A stretch of 64,000 nt of DNA from Symsagittifera roscoffensis (lineage: Eukaryota; Xenacoelomorpha; Acoela; Convolutidae): positions 54,639,074-54,703,073 of the forward strand of contig NC_087063.1 in NCBI RefSeq assembly GCF_963678635.1, written 5' to 3'. Positions 30,201-39,500 of this stretch are shown here, piece after piece. The stretch's first letter is position 1. Every line of letters begins with the position of its first letter. The position numbers were made by a program, and so were the translations under genes. The notes beneath the pieces were generated by a model, which saw only the letters and a program-made list of their open reading frames with translations, had not been told where the DNA came from and did not search any database.

Positions 30201-32736
30201 TATACCAATCGAAACTTGGGAGAAGATGGGCTTTGACAAAGGTGACTTGATAGACTCGAGAATACGGCTGTCAGCTGCAAACAAAGGGGCCCTACGGGTG
30301 CTGGGTAGGACGCCGATAATAGCCCTCAATTTGGGGGAACGTAACCTGTGGATGAGCTTTATCGTGGTAGAAAACCTAGATGAATCTGACCAATTCATTT
30401 TGGGCAGAGACTTCATCAGGAATTTCGACGTAACGATTGATTTAAATAACGCAATGTTCAGGATACGGAACCCGGATAGGAGGTACGCAATCAAACCGGT
30501 AAATTTAATAATGGCAAATGAAAACAAAGCACCGGTATTATTGAGTAGGAGGGTGAGGCTAAAAGCTAATGAAGCGGCAATCGTAAGTTTGAGGATGAAA
30601 AATTACAATGAACTAAGTGACAACAAGCAAGTATGCATAGTTCCGAATCCTAATAGTCAAAGTGCTGCTGTTTTAGGAAGATCATTTTCGATAACGAAGA
30701 GCGGCCTCTGCGTCAGTGTCTTGTTAAATACCCTTGATATACCGATCACGATACAGAGAGGGAGGAAACTGGGATATGCTTTACCGGTTAAAACTCGATA
30801 TGAAACAATTGAGAACTCAAAACAAAATGAAGTTGTTGATTGTCCCAATCACAGGGACAAAATTTGTATCTTGAGACGATTGCAGAAAATAAAAGATTCT
30901 TCAGGTCTTATTAAATCACTTAAGTCAGAAACGGATGATGGTCTTTCGAGCTGTTCGAACTTTCCAGAGCGACCCACACTAGATGAAATGAAAAATGAAA
31001 AACCGGTTCTGCCGGAGATTGAACATTTGAGGGGCAAACTGAAAGATGAACAGCTCGAAGCCATCAAGGACGTACTAGAGCGGAACGAGGATGTTTTTTC
31101 GAGTCATAAGGCGGATATCGGGTGTTGCAATTTCGTTGAGCATGAAATAGAACTTGAGGAAAACGCGGTACCACACAGGGAGGGGGCGAGGCGCATGACC
31201 CCACACAAATCGGACGCGTGCAGAAAAGAGATCGAGACGTTACTAGAGTATGACATGATAGAACCATCGAAGTCACCGTGGGCGTGTGGAGTAGTGATGG
31301 CCAAAAAGAAAGGCGACCAGTTGAGGTTTTGTTGTGACTTTCGATACCTGAACTCCGTCACGGTGAAGGATGCCTATCCCATACCTAGGATTGATGAGAG
31401 CCTCTCGAAGTTAGGTGATGCAAAATTTTTTACGACTCTTGATTTAGGCTCAGCCTTTTGGCAAGTACCACTAAGGAAGCAGGACAGGGACAAGACAGGG
31501 TTTGCCTGCGAGTTGGGTCTGTTTCAATGGAAACGGATGCCGTTTGGACTTTGCAATGCTACAGCCACATTTCAGCGGTTGATGGCACACGCGCTGATAG
31601 GCGTAACGAAGAAGTATGGCAACCTGGTAATGTGCTACGTGGATGACGTGGTAATAGCGACGCCAACACTGGAAGACCACATTGAGAGACTAGACGAAGT
31701 GTTTGCATGCATGAAGAGGTCGGGGCTAAAGTGTAAACCATCAAAGTGCGAGATACTCAAGGACTCAATAAAATACTTGGGCAGGATGGTAGACAAGCAC
31801 GGCATCAGACCTGATACGGACGCCGTGGAAGCAGTCCTGACCTGGAAATCACCGAAGACAGAGCACCAGTTGATGAGCTTCCTGGGTTTCGCTAACTATT
31901 ATAGAGAGTTCATCAAAGGCTATGCAGACAAGGTATACCCGATGCAACAATTAATGAGACACAAGGGCAAGAAGTTCACGTGGAACAACGCAGCAGAAGA
32001 TTCATTCCAGAGGATAAAGAAAGAGCTATGTGAGGCACCAGTACTGGGTATGCCGACTGAGAAAGGGATGTACGTGCTGGACACGGATGCGTCGGTAGTC
32101 GCGATTTCTGGGATTCTTCACCAAGAACAAGAATGGAATGGGAAGACAGTCTTGAGACCAATAGCGTACGGGAGCAAAGTCCTGAGTGACACGGAAATGA
32201 AGTACGGAGCACCGAAAGCTGAGATGTTCGCGGTGGTTACCTTTGTCGAGAAATACAGGGCATACTTGGGTAGTGAACCATTCAAGTTGCGAGTCGACAA
32301 CAGAGCACTGAGCTGGCTGAAAACGTACTCAATGGACCAAAGTTACATTGGGAGGTGGATAGTTCGCCTGGACGGATACAACATGATAATTGAGCATAGA
32401 ACGCGAGATAAACATCAGAATGCCGACAGCTTGAGTAAGAAGACGGAGTTCTATGAGAGACAAGAGCAAAGAGAAGCAGACAGACCTGAAATCAAAGATG
32501 GCTTCTCATTCATGGACAAGGAAACGTACGACAGTCTTCCACTCACGAGATGGCTGGACAAGTCAGGCAAACCGATAGAAGATCATCCTGAATTGCCTAA
32601 AGAGCCTCCAGAGAAGACCATCTTGAGGAAGAGCAAGAGGATTCCGATTGAGATTATACTCAAGTCGAAGATCGTGAAGGAGACGCTCAAGGCAAAAGGC
32701 TATGATCTTAACCAGGTGGAAGCAGGAACTGCATAG
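27220..32736 (+). CDS. gag-pol: gag-pol: Gag, protease, RT, RNase H (family 2)
   Basis: 1,838 residues in one frame. Order: basic N-terminus, Glu-rich stretch, coiled coil (about residues 200-310), capsid (about 420-560, FGSGMKGHQAMMRFEKRR), two CX2CX4HX4C knuckles (near residues 628 and 679), retropepsin DTG (near 986), RT with YVDD (near 1473) and RNase H (DTDAS near 1621, LRVDNRA near 1690). Gag and Pol are fused here with no frameshift, unlike family 1. The frame ends at TAG 32734-32736 in the linker between RNase H and integrase. Reading continues in the same frame afterwards, and family 1 has a sense codon in the same area. I take the TAG as a nonsense mutation, though readthrough cannot be excluded. 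The start ATG at 27220 is the first of several; the one at 27342 (MVSTRS) is an alternative. Confidence 0.92.
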   Translation: MRRSRVPVAEKRPTEAKYNSSLRKTTSMGPKITEKNFSVNMVSTRSTTERAREGMEGERVEPTIEIDLETPDQSVDETRKIATESTPMPNAEEPNSKPIEFSPIDNVEDAIGNTEETVKEDSQVKKTSFTERLAMMVGIKTKENVTEEPKAERARTFGTVSTKTTEANPREEQTRAEATAEERPTADHEEATLELGDLMAKLNQIDKKLKHSEEDREVIRKELRYNKNEYLDSYFNLAKATEERLKEMSDNVETTNEERDKNIKKDLQQLKNRYDDVNSQLGSLEKRMDTMSKNQAESSCAIQAKLDAILSNSTSQERPAADRTQGTRVDFVESQRNKRQSTPLPLTRDTVSIAPTAAKTIMKNGMSSTTTGPGDSTANSNAGPDAMTWANTWEMMNRTLEAFATRNTNSSDRRDGKSRKTFKKPKEFKDDSDGCIDTWVEVMRLHLEQDNLNDERQACTAILSNLEGTALKCVVAKKEEERDTADKIFEILLNRFGSGMKGHQAMMRFEKRRQRDDESIDRFLDDLESLRRRSDPEESTNRRNFSIASKFIDGVKSDDLRTMLATYYTLSKDSAPTPEEMRQKSREYMLMKPKKYSYSENRNTQGGSQPQRSSWYKPRDDMDKRRSCANCGSADHHVADCTTYKQGMKSLGYAPDEEDMSQMEEHEYYSGLIIKIGARCFFCNQEGHFRMDCPLFWEAVKDQSHPKHKLALAAVQNQRNRQNEFESRNLGAPSTELPTKTVKAVSHVNDAIESAAGNSLEINYEKAATEAIAKVKQDLAAKEIEQRLKLEIKRQNFNEAITGSKQIPEAVPGSTKTGNCNTVKMVTGKPFGISRIGARIMSIITVGGHEVTRNLGEPSDQTIMHIDVYADYLSGISPQTTSRALRALLMRGGSKSVRVDSRYTEAYGPHEVMLNIDGINIYTKTMITCDEDLIGQIYVGKEELKVRSIEHCAMLEEDAMHIGTEADVTGHVLDISGKKTQLRGLLDTGAVLSVIPIETWEKMGFDKGDLIDSRIRLSAANKGALRVLGRTPIIALNLGERNLWMSFIVVENLDESDQFILGRDFIRNFDVTIDLNNAMFRIRNPDRRYAIKPVNLIMANENKAPVLLSRRVRLKANEAAIVSLRMKNYNELSDNKQVCIVPNPNSQSAAVLGRSFSITKSGLCVSVLLNTLDIPITIQRGRKLGYALPVKTRYETIENSKQNEVVDCPNHRDKICILRRLQKIKDSSGLIKSLKSETDDGLSSCSNFPERPTLDEMKNEKPVLPEIEHLRGKLKDEQLEAIKDVLERNEDVFSSHKADIGCCNFVEHEIELEENAVPHREGARRMTPHKSDACRKEIETLLEYDMIEPSKSPWACGVVMAKKKGDQLRFCCDFRYLNSVTVKDAYPIPRIDESLSKLGDAKFFTTLDLGSAFWQVPLRKQDRDKTGFACELGLFQWKRMPFGLCNATATFQRLMAHALIGVTKKYGNLVMCYVDDVVIATPTLEDHIERLDEVFACMKRSGLKCKPSKCEILKDSIKYLGRMVDKHGIRPDTDAVEAVLTWKSPKTEHQLMSFLGFANYYREFIKGYADKVYPMQQLMRHKGKKFTWNNAAEDSFQRIKKELCEAPVLGMPTEKGMYVLDTDASVVAISGILHQEQEWNGKTVLRPIAYGSKVLSDTEMKYGAPKAEMFAVVTFVEKYRAYLGSEPFKLRVDNRALSWLKTYSMDQSYIGRWIVRLDGYNMIIEHRTRDKHQNADSLSKKTEFYERQEQREADRPEIKDGFSFMDKETYDSLPLTRWLDKSGKPIEDHPELPKEPPEKTILRKSKRIPIEIILKSKIVKETLKAKGYDLNQVEAGTA

Positions 32737-35700
32737 ATAGATGATGACTTAATGAGGTTGCTCGAGAAACTATCAGATGATAAGCCCGTGATCCAGGAGA
32801 AGGGTACAGAGAAACCGGAATTCACTATACTTCGGAGGAAAGAGACAGTGAACGATACGGACTCATCAAGAGGAAGCGTCACTGACAGCAAAGATGTCGT
32901 GCGGTCACTAGTTGACAAAATCCCCGAAGACATTCTGGAGCAGACCAGGGTTAGGAAAAAGAAAGTGACGTTCAAGGAGGATACTGAACACCTGGGACTA
33001 GGTCAAGAGTCCGGGGAGTGTTCCAGGTTCACGGAAGAAGGAACCGGAGAAGGAAAATTGTCCGGGGAGCTTGAAGGATGGGATGAAGACTCGGATGAGA
33101 GCAGCGAAAACCAGGACAGTCTGTGCATGATACTGGCGGAAGAGAAGACAAGGCACCACGACAGGGAGTTACAGACAGATCCATCATCAGGAACGTACAA
33201 TCTGGAGATACAGGAGATACGAGGTGGTGAGGAACTTGAGAGAATTGCGGTTTCAAGGAAGCCATACAGAGAACTATCATGCAACTCAAACGTCAGAACA
33301 AATCTGGTGCCAGAAGATGATATGAAAATCGTGAAAAGGATGATATGCGTGAAGCTGAGTGATGACATCCACAAACCTGGTGAGATGAATGGACAGATCA
33401 TGGCGCTAAAGGAGCATGTCAAGGCAAGATATAGGCTGTCAGACCTAATAAGAGCCCAAAAGAATGACAAAATGACAAGTAACCTCTCCGAATGGATCCA
33501 GACGGGGTCCAAGGAGAAAGGGGAACTTGAAGAAGACAGCTACAAGATCTTGAGCCAGTTCTACAAAGAAAAGAAAGATTTACTCTATCACACAGCTGAC
33601 GGGGTGGTAGCGTGCAAGAGAAAAGATGAGGAGAAGATATTACACAAGCACAACCTCATCATATTACCACAATTGTATCAGACGGAGGTGTTATTCAGAT
33701 CGCACGATCAGATGCGGCACCAGGGGATAGACAAAGTGCAAAAGAGAATACTTCACAGGTTTGATTGGCCGGGATTGAGGAAAGCTTGCGAGAGATGGGT
33801 GAATGCCTGCCTGGCATGTCTCCAGGTAAAAGACCCAAGGAAGATGAAGTTTCCCCTCAAGTCCGTTGAGAGCTCAGAGTTCAATGAAGTGGTGCAGATA
33901 GACCATCAAAAAATCTGCATGATGGAGTCGGGATATAACCAGATACTGGTTATAATAGATCACTTCACAAAGTTGGCGGAAGCGGTCCCGTGCCAAACAG
34001 CCTCGGCCGAGGAGACATGTGATCATCTGATAACGCATTGGATATCGCGGTATGGTTGTCCAATGACTTTCCAGTCGGACAACGGCAAAGCTTTTGTAGG
34101 GGACTTGACAAAAGAATTGATGAAGAGATCGCACATTGCTCAAGCACACTCGACAACCTATCATCCACAGACCAATGGGTTGGTAGAGAGACAAAACAGG
34201 ACACTGGTCAACATGTTAAGGGTGTACTGCTCAAGATACATGACGGACTGGGACAAATACCTGCCACAGGTAGTAGGAGCCTACAACAGTACACAGCACT
34301 CAACTACGGGCATCAGTCCTTTCATGATGTTGACGGGCAGGGAGAGAGCAATGCCTCTGACATTCTTTTACCCGGAATACGAGGGGAAAAGGACGTCGCC
34401 TCAGGCATACGTGAAAGAAGCGATCAAAAGACAACAGGAGTTGAACGAGCTATGCAGGAGGAACACGGCGCAAGCGCAAATGAGGCAACGCAGGAAATAC
34501 GACGAAAAAATATTAAGAGCAAAGCCATATGATGTGGGCCAATACGTGTGGGTCTTCCAAAATGTAATACCGCCCAAGGGAACAAAGAAACTACTCAAGA
34601 AGTGGAGGGGACCATTCATGATAACGGAGGTTCATCAACAAGGACGGTTCTATCGCTTGAGTACTGGGCGAGCGGCACATTATGAAAATCTGAAACCTCA
34701 CGTCCCGTCCCCAGAGGATTGGTGCATACCGAAGGACATGGAGGGTCTTGAGTACCTGGTGGTAGAGCCAGCGTGTGAAGTGAATGAGAAAGGCACTAGA
34801 GAGAAAAATGATGGTAATGAGAACTTGAGTTTGGACGACAATGAAAAGATAGGAGTGGAGTCTGATGCAGGATCATTTGTAGAGGAAGACTGGAACGACC
34901 CGGAGCAAGACGAGGTGCCGAAATGGATGGAACCGGATCGGACAACACCACCGGAAACCAGGACTGGCAATCGCAAACGCACAGGCATGAGGTACAACAG
35001 GTACGGGGATGACTTCTTGATCGATAAGATACAGCCAGACAAATTGGGCGAGGAATTACTGAAGGCAGGCGAACTGGAAGCTGGAGAGGAATGGCAGGTC
35101 ATTGACGATGGTGGTCATTATCCGCAGGGTGATTACTCGACGCCAGAAGTAGAAACGGATCTCGAACAGAGTGAGATAGAGAGGAGGGAGAACACGAACT
35201 TGAGGATTCTAGAGTGGATGCGTGATGTCAAGGACGAGAGCCGCGAAGGACAAAGCATTCAGCAAGTCGATGTATCAGCAGCAAGTTACATGAAGACAGA
35301 GGACCCTCTTTTCGGATGGACGGCAACAGACAGGCCACTGGACATTCCTCAGGACAATTCAGACCCGACAACATCGACGGGGACGTCGATAAATATTTTT
35401 GTCCGGGGAGTGGGGGTAGGACTTACCCACACCGAAAATTTGATGATAAAGAAGCTCAAGGAAGTGAGAGAAACGAGCGAATTGGAACTGGAGGAAGAAG
35501 AGCCAGAGCCTACTATAGGTCGGAATTTCAAAACTAAATTCGAAATACCCAATGAATACTCGGAGAACATCATGATAACAGATAGCGACTTCATCCTGTC
35601 AAACAGGACCAGCGCGATCTGCATCACGGCGGACATGAGTTTCAAATCAAGATTGGAAGCTGACTTCAAAAGAGAGTACCAGAATGTAGAGTTTCTGTTC

Positions 35701-36015
35701 AGACAGAGACCAGGACTGGGAGGGATGGCAGCGCTTCCACCGTCAGTGGCACAAGTCCCGGGCAAATATCTGTGCTTCCTAGTAACGAGGGTCAATGACA
35801 GGAACACAATCGATCCCGAACACGTGATATTGGCACTAACAAGATTACGAGACTTCATGATTGAAAGAGGGATAACAGAAGTCTCAATGCCGGTGTATGA
35901 CCCGAACAGGGGCAAACTGAGCCCGAGGGAATTGTACGCTATCCTACATGTGGTCTTTGCAGAAACTGAGATAATGGTGTATCTTCATAAGAAGTACTAC
36001 TTGAGCATCGCCTGA
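32737..36015 (+). CDS. pol: pol continued: integrase and macro-like domain (family 2)
   Basis: Same frame as the preceding part, directly after the TAG; the first ATG is at 32752. Two SGE repeats (33007-33069) occupy the place of the triple LSGE repeat of family 1. The integrase zinc motif (HDQMRHQG near 33703, CLAC near 33811) is followed by the DDE core (QIDHQ near 33898, SDNGK near 34075, VERQNRT near 34183) and the GPF module near 34606. An acidic linker leads to FVRGVGVGLTHTEN (near 35398) and a C-terminal domain of about 150 residues (35560-36005). That domain follows the macro fold pattern of the TARG1/OARD1 type: SDFIL, ITADMSF, DFKREY, GKYLCFLVTR, LTRLRDF, SMPVYDPNRG, ELYAILHVVF, MVYLHKKYY. 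The glycine loops and catalytic Asp of active macrodomains are not in place. Confidence 0.85.
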   Translation: MDDDLMRLLEKLSDDKPVIQEKGTEKPEFTILRRKETVNDTDSSRGSVTDSKDVVRSLVDKIPEDILEQTRVRKKKVTFKEDTEHLGLGQESGECSRFTEEGTGEGKLSGELEGWDEDSDESSENQDSLCMILAEEKTRHHDRELQTDPSSGTYNLEIQEIRGGEELERIAVSRKPYRELSCNSNVRTNLVPEDDMKIVKRMICVKLSDDIHKPGEMNGQIMALKEHVKARYRLSDLIRAQKNDKMTSNLSEWIQTGSKEKGELEEDSYKILSQFYKEKKDLLYHTADGVVACKRKDEEKILHKHNLIILPQLYQTEVLFRSHDQMRHQGIDKVQKRILHRFDWPGLRKACERWVNACLACLQVKDPRKMKFPLKSVESSEFNEVVQIDHQKICMMESGYNQILVIIDHFTKLAEAVPCQTASAEETCDHLITHWISRYGCPMTFQSDNGKAFVGDLTKELMKRSHIAQAHSTTYHPQTNGLVERQNRTLVNMLRVYCSRYMTDWDKYLPQVVGAYNSTQHSTTGISPFMMLTGRERAMPLTFFYPEYEGKRTSPQAYVKEAIKRQQELNELCRRNTAQAQMRQRRKYDEKILRAKPYDVGQYVWVFQNVIPPKGTKKLLKKWRGPFMITEVHQQGRFYRLSTGRAAHYENLKPHVPSPEDWCIPKDMEGLEYLVVEPACEVNEKGTREKNDGNENLSLDDNEKIGVESDAGSFVEEDWNDPEQDEVPKWMEPDRTTPPETRTGNRKRTGMRYNRYGDDFLIDKIQPDKLGEELLKAGELEAGEEWQVIDDGGHYPQGDYSTPEVETDLEQSEIERRENTNLRILEWMRDVKDESREGQSIQQVDVSAASYMKTEDPLFGWTATDRPLDIPQDNSDPTTSTGTSINIFVRGVGVGLTHTENLMIKKLKEVRETSELELEEEEPEPTIGRNFKTKFEIPNEYSENIMITDSDFILSNRTSAICITADMSFKSRLEADFKREYQNVEFLFRQRPGLGGMAALPPSVAQVPGKYLCFLVTRVNDRNTIDPEHVILALTRLRDFMIERGITEVSMPVYDPNRGKLSPRELYAILHVVFAETEIMVYLHKKYYLSIA
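33007..33069 (+). repeat. Paired TCCGGGGAG boxes inside pol (family 2)
   Basis: GAGTCCGGGGAG at 33007 and TTGTCCGGGGAG at 33058, both in frame as SGE, at the position equivalent to the triple repeat of family 1. Confidence 0.75.
35392..35432 (+). promoter_or_regulatory. Internal polypurine-tract-like box near the end of pol (family 2)
   Basis: TTTTTGTCCGGGGAG then TGGGGGTAGGACTTACCCACAC. Compared with the family 1 block it changes at one base over about 35, although the flanking codons differ freely, so the nucleotides themselves appear to be constrained. Confidence 0.55.
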
Positions 36016-36554
36016 GTCGGGTACATGGGGGTATCGAGTCGGGTGTGAGGGAGGAGTCTTGAGTTAGGTACTGGGGTGCGGCGCAGGTAAAGGGATCTTA
36101 AAGATATGATTGGCATGACAATTAAATTTTAAAACGAGTTAATGGTGCTAAAACATAAAATGAATCTGCATGCTTTTAAGGGAATTCCAATTGAATTGTT
36201 TTAAGTGATATGAAAAGATAAGATTTTAACCATACTGGTAAAAGGAGGGTCTCTAGGTTAGGAACATGACATGTCAAGTTTCAATATGCTTTCTGTTTTC
36301 AGATCAAGTTTGAAAAACAAAGTTGAAAATCCAACTATACTCAAGCGAGAAACAGAGAGAGAAACCTTGATTGAACTCGCGATAATTGGCACTTACGGCA
36401 AGTATTTACAAGGGAACATTTCGAGAGAATTCTTGAGTTGGGTAATACTTGAGTCGGTAAGGTAATTCTTGAGCTGGTAAGGTAATTCTTGAGCTGGTAA
36501 GGTAATTCTTGAGCTGGTTAACACATACCTGTATACATCCCGAAGTCACGAAGA
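36016..36554 (+). other. Spacer between pol and ORF2 (family 2)
   Basis: 540 bases. Contains a good splice-acceptor-like site, TTTCTGTTTTCAG (36290-36302), and five roughly 20-base repeats of CTTGAGCTGGTAAGGTAATT (36431-36517) that each carry a GGTAAG donor-like element. It could serve to make a subgenomic or spliced ORF2 message. No gene is seen. Confidence 0.5.
36431..36517 (+). repeat. 20-bp tandem repeat before ORF2
   Basis: About 4.5 units of CTTGAGCTGGTAAGGTAATT. The last three are nearly perfect and the first two diverged. Confidence 0.85.
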
Positions 36555-39500
36555 ATGGCAGACCGATTATGGAAATCCGTGCCCGCGGCCCTGAAGAAGC
36601 CCACTCTTGATGAGCTGTACAGGCGCCTGAGGGACTTGGACTACATCCAAATAGACGAGAGAATGGCGGTGATGCTGAATGCCATCCTCCAGTTGGAGGA
36701 CCAGGGTGAGTGCAGGGAGTCTGCAACGGAGGCTGTCTTGATGATCGGATACACCACCGAGGGAATATCGAACCAAGAACAGACCAGATGGTTGTCTTGG
36801 AATGTGGATGGAGGAGTAAGGGGTTTTGACTTGGCAAGGAATCCTGGCCTGAATAACAATACCGAATATGGCGCAGGGGAATTCCCACTACCGACTAGGC
36901 CAACAGTAAGGTCCACAAGCCAGAGCTCGAGTAGGGTGCCATCGATGTCACGAATTCAACAGACGACCGAGGCATATCCGGATCTAGGTGTTCTAAAGAA
37001 AGAGCTCGAGAAGACGCAGAAGGAAAGGAATAAGGCGAACCTCGATCGGGATCAGGCAAAGCTGGATCGGGAGAAGGTTCAGCTGGAAAGGGACCAGGCG
37101 GTCAACGAGCGAGACCAGGCTCTGAGGTTGCTTGAGATACAAAAAGCTGAACATCAACAGGAGTTAAGGGTGCGGGAGAACGCCGAAAATCGTGATCAAC
37201 TGAGGTCGGAATTAGACAGAATAGAACAACGACAACGCGAGCTTGATGCACAGAAGGGAGCCAGGCCGAAGGAGCGAGTGGTCACCAGCTCGAGGCCAGA
37301 GTCACGTATGGAGGTGGATGAGGCCCCCAGAGCAAGAGCACGGTTCAACCTTGACCGCGAGGCCCGAGAACACATGAGTGAAGGGTTGGAAGTTTGGATA
37401 CCGAATGACGCAACGTCTTCCTTGCGTAGCCTAGAGACGCAACCCATACGCCCACTGATGGATGTGGAGCTGCCGGGATATACCCCAACCTCGACCTCGA
37501 GTGACAGTCAGGTGAGCGGCGGCTCATCGCGTCTGAGAGAACTGGGCGAGAGATTGCGACAAAAGAGTCGTGAGAGTTCGGCAAGACCGGAGCTTCCCCC
37601 GACGTGGAGGGAACAGCCGGTTAGGAGTGTCGTGATCTTGAGTTATAAGAAGAATACAGAGGGGAGGTACCACAGGCACAATCGGCTGGACTGGAGTACG
37701 GAGCAGAAAGCTAGGAGAGACTGCTTTCATGATGCGGCCTGGGTGCAGTACTTGGCGCCACCCCGGGTACCAGAAGGTGCGGTTCATCTAATCGTAGGGG
37801 ACAGCCTGGTGCGGGTGTTGACCCGGATCCGATCGCACTGGCAGACGGGAATCTTGAGTTTCGCTGGAGCTGCCACGCCACAGATGTTAGCAACGCTTGA
37901 CATGCTGGGGATGACCAAAGTATACACGGTGACCCTGATGATCGGGACCAACGATGTATCAAGGGGTGAAGCGAGGAAAATAACAAGGCTGCACGATAAG
38001 GTGAGCTGCCTTCTTGAGGAACTGAGGATTCAGATGGACCCCATCCTGTTGACGATATGTACTGTCCCCTACAACATGATGTTTGATCAGCACGCCTTGG
38101 AGATGAACGAGAAGGTGCGGAACCTAAACAAGGTGATAAGAGACATCCACCGGAAGAGTGTGCTCCCTGTCAGACTGTTGGACGTGGCAGAGCGCATGGA
38201 GAAAGAGGGATTCCCTGAAGACACCTCCAGTGATGGAATCCATTTTGATAGACCGAGGGGAGCAGAGTGGCTAAACGACGTCTTCCAAGAACACATAAAT
38301 GCGCTGGAGGCGGATCTGCTAGAGACAGCCCAATTCACATTAGGACCACCTCCGAACCCACCATTCCTTGCCTCAAGGGCCTTGTCTGGTCGCTTGGGAC
38401 CGAGAGTTGACACTAGAGACAGTTCAAGAAGCAGCCAGACCAGATTACAGAGTGCCACGCCAATGGAGTCTGAGGAGGTGACGTCATCAACACCTCCAAG
38501 CTCGGCGATATCCTCAGTGGTAGTGGCAGAGAGCAAACGGGAAAATAAGTCTATGGAGACCGCTCGCTTGAGATATCCTGAGAAGGTGAAAGAACTGGAT
38601 CTAGAGAGTTTGGAATGCAGGCAAGAATTGGCGGAAACCCTGGGGATCGAACGAGTGTCACACGAGGATTTGAACAGGCATCATTGCGTGGACTGGTTGA
38701 AAGCTCATGAGGCGCACTTCTTGAGAGCGAAGTTGATGGAGACCACAGACCTGACTGGAATTCCCACAAAAGCGATCATGGGACCCATTAACTACAGACC
38801 TCTCAAGCTGCTGGGGAGTCCTGGACTTATAGCAGAACCTCCCAAGCACCGAACTAGCATCGCCAGGATCAGGTTGGCAACCCCGGCACAGTTGAAGGTG
38901 GTAGACAAGCTACTCAATCCGGGAGGAACGGGATTGCCAGATGCCGCTTACGAAGGCTCGAAATTGGCGGAAGATCCCAGGTACGGGAAGCCCTGTGGGA
39001 GTACCCAGCTGGCCAAAACCCTGGCAGTTTATGATAGAGCAGATCCAGCTGCTGCGAGAGTAGTCATTGTGGCGGGATCAGATTTCGAAGGAACGTCTCC
39101 CAAGTTGTTCTGGCCGGAGACGTTGATATACTCTTTGCCAGGAGCTGAATTAAATCAGATGTTAACTCTGGTAGTGGCAATAAAGTCGGAGATGCCCTGT
39201 GAACCTGAGCTGCTGTTGTTTGCAGGGATGAATGATCACCTGCACGCGATGGGACTTCTTGAGCAACTAAAGGGCGATGAAATTCCGACATCGAGGAAGA
39301 TATGGGAAGCCATTCAAGCGTTGTTTGCGGCGATGAATGAAGTGCAAGAGAATGTTGTCTCGAGATTCGGGTCCAAGACGAAGGTGGTGTTTACCACATC
39401 CCCTGGATACGCGAATATGCCACCCGCCCTACAGTTCGTGTACGCGGTCTTGATCCTGATAGCAGAATGGAATGAATGGCGGATTCTAATGGCAGCTCCC

